NCBI GenBank assembly: GCA_024529925.1
Contig: JAFEUB010000794.1
Span: forward strand, 565,501 to 629,500
Length of the DNA stretch: 64,000 nt
Origin: Ophthalmolycus amberensis
Taxonomy: Eukaryota > Chordata > Actinopteri > Perciformes > Zoarcidae
Direction: 5' to 3'
The notes below the pieces were generated by a model that was not told where the DNA came from, made no database searches, and saw only the letters and a list, made by a program, of their open reading frames with translations. A program made the translations under genes and the position numbers. The first letter of the stretch is position 1. Every line of letters starts with the position of its first letter. Positions 10,873 through 21,767 of the stretch are shown here, in pieces.

Positions 10873-12149
10873 CTTTACCAGCCACAAATAATGCATTACC
10901 TAGCAGCACAGAACCGGCTCGTCACACTATAACATTAATGATTAAAAACATGTTTTCTTCAACAAAGAAAGTTTTGTTTGAAGGAGAAAAAGTTGTCTCG
11001 TATCTCGTTATAACTTGATTCTCTCTTGAGTATAAAAGTAGAGTGCATCTCATAATACCTCGTACAAACACTCCCACAGTGGGTTTTTGTGGTATTGGGA
11101 GCTACAGCTTGCTTGTTAAAATCAGCTCTAATATCCACTGCAAAAGTGCAATTCGCCTCGATTCTGGGTTGTGAAACGTATTTCTATTGAAAGACAGAGC
11201 TGCCCCGATGAAGAAGAGTGATTCTTAGTATCTCATTTTAAATATTTTCAGATTTAATTTTGCTTTGGAAGACACAAGAGATGCTGAGAGAGAAAGAGGG
11301 GGGTAGTGTGCAACAAGAGGTGCCCTGAGGTCTTAAAACCCTTGACCACCTAAGCATCCTAGTATCTCTGACTACGAAATATATGGCATTATAAATACTT
11401 CCGTCTTCAGTCAGAGTTAGTTTAAACAATTTCTAGGTGGTTGTGGGTAGTTTAGGTACCTTGTACATGACTTGTCAGACGCAAGTGTATCATTCAAGTA
11501 ATGTAGGTTCAGATCCCTATTGTTCCTTCACCCACACTGTTAATGAGTCCTTTGTTCTTCAAACATTTACAAAAATAAATCACAATTGTAGCTCAGCTCA
11601 ATGTCAATATCTTTACACAACAAATCCAGAGTAAGCCCTCTGCTCGCAAATAAACCATTGTTAGGTTTACGGTACACTTACTGGTATACGTACCATTGCC
11701 CTTCAATCCGCTGAAACCGCCATACACTCAGTCCAAAAGAAGCCTCTGGTGACATTGATGTGTCAGTTTGTGGTCTGGTTAGATATTTTAAATGATAACA
11801 TGATGCCACATTACTAGAATAAAGGCTGTCTGTGAAAAGTCTGATCTCAGTCTGCAGTAACCGGCCAGGAGATCGCACCAAAACAGGAAACGTGTGAATT
11901 TGCCAGTTGTACTGTACAGACTTCAAGTAAAGTGAATGGGAGACAAAGCAAATATTCACAGGACAGAGGTGTAATGTGACTGTACCTTTACCGGACATTA
12001 CTCGTCAGTTCAGTTGCAGGGAAGTCGGCCGCAGGGAGTGAACAGCCTTGAATTACCCAGCACAGGTACATTGATAGATGGGTCTGAACCACAGATGTTG
12101 TTAAAGCTCCAGACTGACTCAATGGGCATGAGCACAACATAGTAGTTTG
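10873..12149. other. Intergenic, nothing recognised
   Basis: No gene, RNA or clear element. Short frames at 11437-11634 and 11678-11998 lack recognisable motifs. Confidence 0.5.
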
Positions 12150-12440
12150 GGCTGGCTCAGGTTTGCTTTGGACCAGACTAGATATGCTGCTATCGGCCTA
12201 GACTGCCGGGGGACTTCCTAGGATACACTGAGCTCCTCTTTCCTCTTCTCTATCTCCTTCTGTCTGAATTCATGCCCCATTAATGCACATTACTAACTTA
12301 GCTTCTTCCCCGGAGTCTTTGTGCTTTCTCGCATGGATCCTGGTTATATCTGGACCCTGGTCCTGCTGACACCTACTGCTACTATAATTTGTATTATTAA
12401 TCACATTACTATTTATATTATCGATACAATTACACATATA
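12150..12440 (+). repeat. Teleost interspersed repeat, partial copy A
   Basis: Carries AGACTGCCGGGGGACTTCC, CTGAGCTCCTCTTTCC and CCCGGAGTCTTTGTGCTTTC, a block I recognise as a high-copy fish retroelement-like repeat. The segment from CCATTAATGCACATT onward is repeated at 12613-12725, so this is the first of two partial copies. Class uncertain; probably the non-coding end of a non-LTR element. Confidence 0.6.
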
Positions 12441-12624
12441 CCAGGGAAAGCTGTGGCATGTTGATGTGTCTTTGAGCAAGACACTTAACCCCAAAATTGC
12501 TCCTGTAGCCATGTCCATCAGTGTGTGAATAGGTGAATGATGGCACGTTGTGTGCAAGCGCTTTGAGTGGTCGGAAAGACTAGAAAAGCGCTATACAAGT
12601 GCAGTCCATTTACCATTACCATTA
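12441..12624 (+). mobile_element. tRNA-type fish SINE (AFC-like), 5'-truncated
   Basis: Central block TTGAGCAAGACACTTAACC and 3' block GCGCTTTGAGTGGTCGG, then AAAAGCGCTATACAAGTGCA and GTCCATTTACC, the conserved body and L2-type tail of widespread teleost SINEs. The tRNA-like head with A and B boxes is not present. It lies between two copies of another repeat. A second tail of the same family occurs at 40735-40857. Confidence 0.75.
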
Positions 12625-13005
12625 ACGCACATTTCTGAATTTCCTTTATCCCCGTAGTCTTTGTGCTTTCTCGCCTCACAAATCGATTATACTTTTCCTT
12701 GTGTGGATCCTGGTTATACCTGGACAATGTCTTGCCTCCTGCCGTGGTTCTGTCATATGCATTGAATGTGTTGTAACTCTGTTATGTTGTTCATTCTGTA
12801 CACATGACATCTACTGCACTTCTGTCCATCCTGATAGAGGGATCCCTCCTCTGTTGCTCTCCCTAAGGTTTCTTCCTTTTTTCTCCCTGTTACAGGGTGT
12901 TTTGGGGGGAGTTTTCCTGTTCCCATGTGAGGGTCCTGGGACAGAAGATGTCGTATGTGTACAGATTGTAAAGCCCTGTGAGGCAAATTTGTGATTTGTG
13001 ATTTT
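12625..13005 (+). repeat. Teleost interspersed repeat, partial copy B
   Basis: Restarts the unit of copy A (GTAGTCTTTGTGCTTTCTCGC, GTGGATCCTGGTTATACC) and continues through GAGGGATCCCTCCTCTGTTG, AAGGTTTCTTCC, TTTTGGGGGGAGTTTTCCTG and AAGCCCTGTGAGGCAAATTT to TTGTGATTTGTGAT, the usual 3' portion of this fish repeat. The unit's tandem-repeat tail is not obvious. Confidence 0.65.
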
Positions 13006-13189
13006 GTGTGTTGCAGTGTGGACACGAGGAGAGGAGGAGTAGGACCTCACAACAGGTGTTTATTGTTACTGGTAATCTTTCACTTCTCTTCCATTGCAGA
13101 TCAATGTATGAATCTGTTGAATACAGAATGAAGGTGAAATGACCCAGGCCCAGCAGAGGGAACAGGACACCGTTATTAGATATAATGTT

Positions 13190-13285
13190 GTGGAACGGGT
13201 TTTTTCTGTAATTTCACAGTATCCATTTGGAAATTTTGCTGGCACTGCTTTTACTGTTTTTTAAACAGTGTATGATTTCCGAGGT
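13190..13285. repeat. MITE fragment with ACTGTTTTTTAAACAGT end
   Basis: TTTTTCTGTAATTTCACAGTA, TTTTGCTGGCACTGC and ACTGTTTTTTAAACAGTGTA resemble the same MITE group as 10560-10872. Short and degenerate. Confidence 0.35.
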
Positions 13286-13306
13286 CAAGAACCACCACAG
13301 TTCTTT

Positions 13307-13345
13307 AGTCAATCATATTTCGCAGTTGCGAAAATATGATTGACT
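13307..13345. repeat. 18-bp hairpin with one bulge
   Basis: AGTCAATCATATTTCGC at 13307-13323 pairs with GCGAAAATATGATTGACT at 13328-13345 with one unpaired base and a four-base loop. No wider element ends were seen. Confidence 0.85.
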
Positions 13346-14792
13346 GATTTCATGGCAATGCACTGAATGCACCACGAGCATCACCACTACCACTCTGGTT
13401 GTAGGTGGATGTAGATAAGCCGCCATTACTGCGGTAGCACCAACTTATTACATTTTTCTAAAGAGCTTTAGCCAGTTAGGAAAATCCTGTAGAACCTGTT
13501 ACAGTACATATTGAAAAAAGAATCCTCAAATACCATTGAAAAAAAGACTACAAAATTGATTGTGATTAACCCAAAAGTCTCTGGGTTCAATTTAGGTGTA
13601 ACATGTTCACTTCCACAGTGCCACGGCAGAATTGGCAGCACCGCTTGAGAGCGCCCGATTGCGTCTACATGCATTCAGATGCATACTCCTTAACAAACTA
13701 TCCATATGAGCTCCAAGAAGGACCATGATGAAGGAGCTTCTTGAGTTTTACCAACCCATTTTCGAAACACCCTCGCCTAAAGGACACATTATTTCTACTA
13801 AAAAGGAGTCATCTTAATTGAGCTTTTTAAAAACTGTGAGACACCACCATATCTATTTTACCAAACGGTGCAGCTACAATATGTTAGCTAGACTACTCCC
13901 TGACTCTGAAATATACAAATTCCAGTTGCGGATGACCACAGCTGTAAGGTCAGAAAACACTTGTGTTTCGCAAGTGTAACGTGCTGTTGCTGCATCTTTT
14001 GGGGACTTTTGTGCTGTACTTGAGAGTTCACATGGTGCTGTTAGTGCCACTTCTTGGTTCTTCTTCTTGTTTTTTCAGTAATGGCACAGCAGTAGAATGT
14101 TATTTCAAAGTATGTATTCAATATTGCTGTAAGATTATTGAATTAATAACAAGTTTAAAATGGTTTTAAAAACCAGCCCCAATCAGAGATGCAGAGTTCC
14201 CCCTGTAATTATATAATGGCCGTTAAGTTTGACTTTGTGGAAATCTACACGAGGTTTAAAGGGAGCTGTTCATATTAGATAATTATAATCGATCTGGATT
14301 TTACACAAAAAAAATCTAAGAAAGGACTATTAATAATTGTACGTTACTGTCATTATTTGTAAAATATTTAAGAATATATATCGTGAAATATTACGAAAAA
14401 TGTGATAAAATAGCTACCTGACTGTGAATTCAAGATGAAATAATCAGATATGAATAGGTAAGGAAGCACACACTTGAGTCAAATCATGAGTAAAGATGCC
14501 CTCTGTTTGGACATTTATATGAGATATACCGCAAGAACAAAAGATCTCTGCGGGCCTAAATCAGACAGAGGATATTACTCTTCCGTGTCAGATGTGGACA
14601 TTATCTCGGTGCTGCAGAGGAGGACAGACTCAGTCATTTGTGTGATCTTAATGAAAGGGAAAATGAAATTAATTTTGCCTCACATTATTCTTCATATAAG
14701 GCCCTTTTTTGAAGAAAAATATAATGGAAAATCAGTTTTTGCCTATAGAGGATTGTGAAGAGCAGCAGAGACTGAAAATTAAACATCTGTTG
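13346..14792. other. Intergenic, nothing recognised
   Basis: AT-rich, no supported gene. Frames near 13963-14169 and 14474-14758 have no recognisable motif. Confidence 0.5.
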
Positions 14793-15597
14793 CAGTGGCA
14801 GCTGGTGGAAAATGTTCTAGGTAGGGCCATCCTATCAATTTCAGCAAACATCCCAGTATGATTTAATGCAAACAAAATTAAGTATCAAACACACATTATT
14901 ACTTGGCAGTTAAATATTTAACATTTATTCCAACAAAAAAAAAGCAGAAAATAACACTTATATAATATAATATAACATGTTTATTTATTGAGATGTCCCT
15001 ATGGACCTTGTTATAGGCGGTAAAGATCAGGAGAAGTAAACATGAAGTGTAATTATGAATACTGATGTTAAATTAAGCTATGATGAGTTTTCACTGTTAA
15101 TTTAACATCTCTATTACATGTTGATGTCTCCATGACCAAGTTAAGCAGATGAGACTGAGGACAACTATGTAGAATAAAAGATGTTCACTTTGCATAATAT
15201 GTAGCTTGACAGAGTTCTCCATATGTGTCCTGGTGTTCTCGTGTTTCCTTACCTCCTCATCCCTCACTCCCTACCCTGGTGTTCTCATGTTTCCTTACCT
15301 CCTCATCCCTCACTCCCGTAACTGTCCGCGCTGGATCCGTCCCCGTTGTTTTAAAAAGCTAAATAAATGATTAGCATGATGTCATCCAGCTAGCCAAACC
15401 TGTCTGGTGTACAGCTAGTAGTGAAGCTTCGCATGTACTGCTTCCCTTTCCCGCGAGTCTGCTGTCTGATTCTGAGGTCAGGCTGATCTGATATCAGCTC
15501 TTTGGCTGCAGAATCTCCGCCAAAGTTCTCCTCTCAAACGGGTCTTGGAGGAGGAGTGCTCGCGCTGGCTCGGGCGCCTGTGGAGACTTCTCCTGAC
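14793..15597. mobile_element. Possible hAT-like non-autonomous element, left part
   Basis: Starts CAGTGGCAGCTGGTGG, close to the CAGTGGCGGCTGGTG terminus of some fish hAT elements. The body ends in GC-rich sequence (GTGCTCGCGCTGGCTCG) adjoining the inverted-repeat element at 15598. No matching right terminus was found, so extent is uncertain. Confidence 0.35.
15229..15316. repeat. Two 42-bp tandem units, 46-bp period
   Basis: CCTGGTGTTCTC followed by TGTTTCCTTACCTCCTCATC recurs at 15229-15270 and 15275-15316 with one mismatch (G/A) and a four-base spacer. Confidence 0.9.
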
Positions 15598-15751
15598 GAG
15601 AACGCGCAGCTAGGGGGGCCAAATCGTTCTGGCCCCACTCTGAATCTATTTGAGGGCGCTGATTGGCTAAATTGTATGTCACTCATTTATATCTTTAATC
15701 AGCAAGCTCTTTTGGGCCAAAACGATTAGGCCCCCCTAGCTGCGCGTTCTC
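15598..15751. mobile_element. 154-bp element with 38-bp terminal inverted repeats
   Basis: Left arm 15598-15635 begins GAGAACGCGCAGCTAGGGGG. Right arm 15714-15751 is its reverse complement with two mismatches. The 78-bp interior includes GCTGATT/AATCAGC, so the whole unit can fold back. Flanks (CCTGAC and AGACGT) share only GAC, so no firm target duplication. No coding capacity; a MITE or fold-back unit, superfamily unassigned. Confidence 0.75.
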
Positions 15752-15764
15752 AGACGTGTCGTGC

Positions 15765-15836
15765 ACACAGGCGGAGAGCACGAGCAGACGAGCACACAGG
15801 CGGAGAGCACGAGCAGACGAGCACACAGGCGGAGAG
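15765..15836. repeat. 29-bp minisatellite, about 2.5 copies
   Basis: Units start at 15765, 15794 and 15823 with ACACAGGCGGAGAGCACGAG and end CAGACGAGC. The two complete units are identical; the third is partial. It lies 13 bp from the inverted-repeat element. Confidence 0.9.
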
Positions 15837-17264
15837 GACAAACATTAAATTAAATACAAAGAATTAAGAAAAATAAATAAAGACAACATGTCACAATAAC
15901 TAGTTCATTAATCACAAATAATTTAAAAAGAAAACCAACATTCTGCACATTCACTGTTCAACTGATACTTTTTGTAATAAGTGATAGATGGTCTATGAGA
16001 GGGGCTTTTATTCTATAAAACCTGTTTGATATGCTTTTTGTCGGAATGATGGGGCCAAATGACTGACAGATTTTTTTAATGGCAGACAAGATGTCTTATC
16101 ACTGTTTCGGGGATCTGTTCCATTCTATTTAGGAAGGCGATGCCAGTGAGGCATGAAAGGTGATCAAAAGCAGATCAAGTGTGTTTTCCCCCTTCACCAT
16201 TGGTTTCATCTGCACAGCACTGTAACAGCCCTACTCAGCTAATAAGCCCTTGCTAATGAGGCCTATAGATGATACCCATGAGGTGATGCCGGTAGCGGAT
16301 CGATAGCTCACTACGAGGATTCAGCACAGGGTTCATCATGACTCATACTCAGTGCACCACAGGGAAAACTGAGCTTTCACTAGGCAGATTTGCTGCTTCA
16401 CAAAAAAAGAAAAAGAGAGTTAATCCAATTTTAATGTGATATTAATATACCAAAGTTGTATTTTAACTTTGAATCCATAGCAAGACAGACAGGTAGACCT
16501 AAAGATAGATGGACCAATCGATCAAAATCAACACATGAGTCAACCAAGAGGACAAACAGTTGACTGACGCCATCATCTTACACTGTGGATGGATGAATGG
16601 ATGAATGGATGAATGGATACGGACATCTCACTAATGGTTCTACATGGATCCAACAGGCAAAGTAGCATTTCATTCATGGCCTTGGCCAACTGTTGTTATT
16701 TTTACACTTTAAAGATCATCTATGTCCAACTCTTACTTAATGTTTACCTGCATGTAAAAACAAAACAGAATGCATTTAAATAAAAAGCACAACTCATTGT
16801 ATTAAATATTAAACAAGTGACACTATTGTATAGTGTTTGCTTGAACGGTGCGTTTCACTTTACAGTTTTGAATCCCTGTGTGGTTTAAGCAGTGTGGGAT
16901 GCAATGCCAAAGCTTGTATGTGACGTACACTGTAAGCAGAGGAAGAATAAGGTCACTTTGTTCACATTAGCGCAGCAAGCAAGGGGATGAATAATTAATT
17001 GTGTACTTATAATTCATGGATTTTTAAGACAAATATGTGCTCCTTTTTTCAGATAGAAGGCCTTGGCTTTTTGATGCTTGTATTGAAAATCAAAATATGC
17101 AAGCAAATAGATTGAGAATACAGAAACATACTTTTAAAAAAGGGTTACAAATATGTTTTTCCTCTAATTGTATGTTCATGAGTGTTTACATTTTTGCATG
17201 TTTCAAACGAAAATAAAGTTTTTGTGTTAAAACCATAAAAACCATCCATCTATTTAGAAACGTG
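15837..17264. other. Intergenic with a short GGATGAAT microsatellite
   Basis: Unique-looking AT-rich sequence; only a GGATGAAT run at 16587-16617 stands out. Confidence 0.6.
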
Positions 17265-17600
17265 TCCTGGTAGCTGGGGACTAAACTGAGTAGCATGTGC
17301 GTCCTTTCCCACAGCCAATGTCCTGCAGCTTCTCCAAGGTGATATCTAAATTCCCAGACCCTGTAGTCCCTGATATATTATACCTCTGGCGTGACCCGGG
17401 GCCTCCTTACTGTTCAATATGCCTGGAATATCTCGACATGGAGGAGTCACTGAGACATCCAAATCATCTGCACAAATCATCCTAAGAGGCTCTTTTTAAA
17501 CTGATGGAGCAGCACTGTAGTAGTCTAAGGCTCCTCATCCTTCTCTACAGCTGATCCAAGGAGAATCTTATCTTTTTAGGCACAACCCAAAGTAGGAAAG
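17265..17600 (-). pseudogene. Degenerate LINE reverse transcriptase C-terminus
   Basis: On the plus strand CCACAGCCAATGTCCTGCAG, CTCTGGCGTGACCCGGGGCC and CCAAATCATCTGCACAAATC align by eye to the antisense of a very common fish LINE ORF end, whose protein reads like RWFGHLIRMP and RPRGRPRTRW. Multiple substitutions and frame breaks make it non-functional. Clade not assigned. It is unrelated to the L2 fragment at 2.5 kb. Confidence 0.6.
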
Positions 17601-18485
17601 CCATAACTCTATGTGTTTATGCACCATGGAGTTTAGCAACAGAACGTTCAAAAAGTAAATCATTTCCAACAGTATAATTTAAAGGTGGATCCCAATTTAA
17701 CCATGAGGGCTGTCTGACAATGTGCAATGAGTGCCTTGTGAATTGCAGTACAACGTAAATAGGTGGAAAAGTCTCGTAAGAAAGACAAACGTTATCATGA
17801 TCCATCACCACCGCTCTTAATTCTGAAAATGCGGCAAACAAATAAGCTACTGGCAGTCGCATTGTGAGAGTTTGGTCTTTAATTTTAGTTTACCAAAGTT
17901 CACAATTATTGCAGTATCAATGCCACGTAGTTAGTGTTTCCACCATTATACATGCATTCTCACCTTAATTTATATCACATCTGCATATATGCATTTCCAA
18001 TTTAACAATTAGCATGAATGGTATATCTTATTAATGCCTCTAATAAAGCATTGTACACTGATGAATGAAAAGTTATCTCAAAAGAATCAAATATATTCCA
18101 AGACGTCTGCACTGGCTAATGATCTCAGATGTGAAGACACAATCAATAACGGGCATGCTGGCTCAAATGTTAAATCACAGTATGCCCTTAACCTCTTGTA
18201 CACAACATGGGAAAGGTCATGTCAGAGGAGCATCAATCTTTTGTTGACAGGCATTATGTAGAATAAACAAGCAGACAGGATCACCTATTATTTCAACAAA
18301 GTTCTCAGGGTGAGAGTACCAAACACCAACACTAAAAGAGAAGTGCACCAGTAAATGTAAGTATGAGGAACATAAAACAAACTAAATAATAAAACTGAAC
18401 TCGAACTCTTCTTTTTGTACTTTGCTTTTTATTTACTCGAATCAAATGTTCCAGATTAACGTGCTTACTCTAATCCTAAATGGCC
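17601..18485. other. Intergenic, nothing recognised
   Basis: AT-rich sequence without supported genes or element ends. Confidence 0.5.
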
Positions 18486-19456
18486 CAGTGTGTCAGATTT
18501 AGTGGCATCCAGTGGTGTGTTGCAGATTGCAACCAACTAATTACCCCTCAGCTCACCCCTCCCTTTCAAAGTGTGTCAGAGAACTACGGTGGCCTTCAGG
18601 TAGGGACAATTATCTTTGGGATTTTAGTACAACCTTAGAACAAATGTAAAATGTTAATAAAATAAATAGCACTTCTGAGTGAAGTTTATATAGAATGAAG
18701 AGCACAGACATCCGTCAGCCCTCCTTTCCTCTGTCCTCCTGACTGCTTTGTGTAAGCCAGCAGAGAAGTTTACAAAAATAAAAAGGCTGATCGTGCGTGT
18801 TGTGCTTCTGTAAACATAACTTCGTTGGCCGATTGAATTATGTTTCACTTTTGTTTACATGTCCGTGCCTGTTACACAGATGTATTGATAAAGTATTGGC
18901 TTTTTACTTGCAAAAATTGTATTGCACGTATACAGTAACAAGCGTAGTTGTCGTCAACTCAAGTATCCTTCACTTCAGCCGGTTCACTTCACCACAGCGG
19001 CCTGTCTGCCCGCGCCTATGTGTGTGTGTAGTTGAAGGACCAGAGCCCGACAGAGAGAGCAGAGCAAATGTGTGCTGCAGCGTGATAATAAATGACATCA
19101 AAACATTAAAAAAGTACCAATAAAAACACCATTACCGTCGGGGCTTTTCAATACTTTGGTGATTTAGCACCAGGGCCCATTTAATAACGGGTTCTGGAAA
19201 GTATCCCTGCCTTTGTAAAACGTGAAAGGCTCTCGCTAGAGCCAGTGGCCGTTCTTGGCTGCTGTAGAAACATGGCGGTGCAACATGGCAGACTCCGTGG
19301 AAGACAACCCACTCACTATGTAAATATAAATGGCATTTTCTAAGCTAACGAAAAAACTACGATTCTTAGTTGCAGGTGATTATACACTAATTAAAACAGA
19401 GTTATGGATATTAAATTCCATTGCTACTAATTAATCCCCCTACATTTTACACACTG
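18486..19456. mobile_element. Teleost MITE-like repeat, about 970 bp
   Basis: Left end CAGTGTGTCAGATTTAGTGG and right end ATTTTACACACTG are imperfect inverted ends. Inside are GTGTTGCAGATTGCAACC near the left and CTGCTGTAGAAACATGGCGG and GCAGACTCCGTGGAAGA near the right. I recognise these as a widespread fish repeat that usually ends CACACTGTTCCTTTAA. The interior may contain further insertions. No clear 8-bp target duplication was found. Confidence 0.6.
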
Positions 19457-21338
19457 TTCCTTTAACAGAATACTTCACTTTCTCTGATATCCATTTAAGC
19501 CATGGTAATTTATTCAAGTTGTTGCACTGTGAGTCATTTTTATGTATCATACATAATTCAAAATAGTTTGAGGTGGTTGTTTTCCTGGGATGAAAACTGT
19601 TTTGAGCTAATTAATGATGTCCTATGGCTTAGTAATTAGGGATCTGAATCTTATTGTGAACAGGGTCTGATGACAAACAGTGTGGCTGAGGATGGAAATG
19701 AATCATCATAACATCAAAATGAGTTGCTTAAGATATAAGCTGATGTTCTGTTGTCCAATGCGTCAGATATTAAACAGGATGTTTTGATCATTTTATGTTG
19801 TGTATTTTTATCTAATGTGATTTGAAGCCCCCCCAGCCTCGTCCCTGCTTGAGGCTAGTCGATACTAGCAAAACCAAATCTCTCAAGTTGCATTGTGGCC
19901 AATGTAGGTGCCAGGTTTTGACAAGGAAGAAGAATGTGTGGAATACAAATATTTTAATACCATTCTTTTTTATATATATTTTTTTATTTATCCCACACAT
20001 CCACACAAAGGATATGGAACGACAACTGAAATGCTATCTAAAACTATTTCTTCATTTCAAACTGACTAACATATATATATATAGCCAACATGCAGGTTAT
20101 TACCGCTCCCACATCTTTAATGTTAAACCTATGCAAAGTGAATGCAGTACCATGGTAACAATCAACGTCAACACTCCATCAGCTATGAGCCAGTACTCCA
20201 TCTAATATACAATGGAACTGGCAAAGTGTGTAGTTGTGGAAAGGATACAAATGCTCCATGATGTGAGTAGATTCTGCTGCAATATTTCCCCGCAGAGTGA
20301 GTCTAGGATGCCAAAACTAGATAGGACTCATGATAACTTATTTTTTAAAGGATATGTTTCGATTTTTTCAAGTCTATTTCAACACAGCACTCGCATGGCA
20401 TATGCACAGTCTAAGAGTGGTTGATTGCAATTATCATTCGTCTTGTCCATGTCGGCTGTGAAGCAGCACCTTTGTAGAGCGACTGCACAGCAACTCAGAC
20501 TTCAGCAGTCTAAGTTAGCAAATTCAAGTGGTCTTTCTTTGTCCTGTTGCTCGGCTTTAAGATATAACGTCAGGATACTCAAATGATAAACTTGTGTATT
20601 GTTGCAAGAATAAATCCATTCTGCTCTACTGTTCTGCTCCAGGGCAGAAGATAGACAGCACTTTTGGCCTGGTATGTAGCAATCATTTCAATCTTTATGC
20701 ACCACTTTGTACCACAGGGGTATAGGTGTCTGCCAAAGCAATGTAAGGCTATATAATATGTATCCCCGCTGTTGTTTTGTTTTTGTTTTTCAACGTACAT
20801 CTTGTGCCTTGGATACAAAGGGGAAAGCTTGGTGCAGTCAAATGCAATAAAGCCAAAGCAATGTCAACAGTATAAAAAACACCATGCTAAATGTGTGGCA
20901 GGGAAGCTGTGCAAAAGCAAAGGTGAATACAGCATTGTCGTTTTGTTGCATATGGCCTCTGAGGAGGTGAGCACAGACAATTTACTTGGTTCTCCGACGC
21001 CTGACGTGAGCTTTATAGATGCCGGCCGCCTCAGGACAGATGCTGTTTCAGAAACGACAGCTCATCAAGATGAGTGACAAGCGCTGGGATTTGACCAACT
21101 GCAGTGGAGGCGTGCAGGACCAGCAGCACACTTCCTGCCCCAGGGCAAAAAGTTGCATTTTGTAGGTTTAAATCAAAGATCTGATCCAGAGAGGTTTGTA
21201 AGATTTTAAAAAATGAAAAAAACGAAGATGCTATTCAGTTGTGACAGTTTTCTCGTTTTCACATAACCAGCTAAGTCAGAAGTTTAGAGGTGTCAAGGTG
21301 ATCAGTGGATAATGATTGTAAACAGGAGCACAAACACA

Positions 21339-21358
21339 GAGAGCGAGAGAGAGAGAGA

Positions 21359-21402
<44 letters not shown>
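21339..21402. repeat. Compound (GA)n(CA)n microsatellite
   Basis: GA run with one interruption to 21360, then an uninterrupted CA run to about 21402. Confidence 0.95.
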
Positions 21403-21405
<3 letters not shown>

Positions 21406-21742
21406 CAGCATCATGTAGAACCCTACAGCCTGTGTTCTTTACCTCTATAGTACCTCTACAGCGTTAAAATTAACAGTCTCCAGTGTTTATCTTTGTGACA
21501 GAAGGACAGTAATTGTTTCATAATGTAGGCACCTTACTAATACTGATTACTAGTAAAAGCAGTATTTCTGAAACAAATCATTGCGTAAACATACTGTGAA
21601 TGAATATAAGCAGTAAGCAGTTAGCAGTAAGAATGTTATAATCACATCTTTTTATATCAACAAGGAATCTGGGGCCTCATTTCCTTTCATTTTAAAATTG
21701 CTTAGCTATTACAGAAAAATCCTAATCTAAGGATTTCCCAAG

Positions 21743-21767
21743 TTAGGAATCCTAAATTATTTAGGAT
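21743..21767. repeat. Overlapping TTAGGA/TCCTAA palindromes
   Basis: TTAGGAATCCTAA (21743-21755) overlaps ATCCTAAATTATTTAGGAT (21749-21767), whose 8-bp arms are perfect. ATCCTAATCTAAGGAT lies just upstream. Confidence 0.85.
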
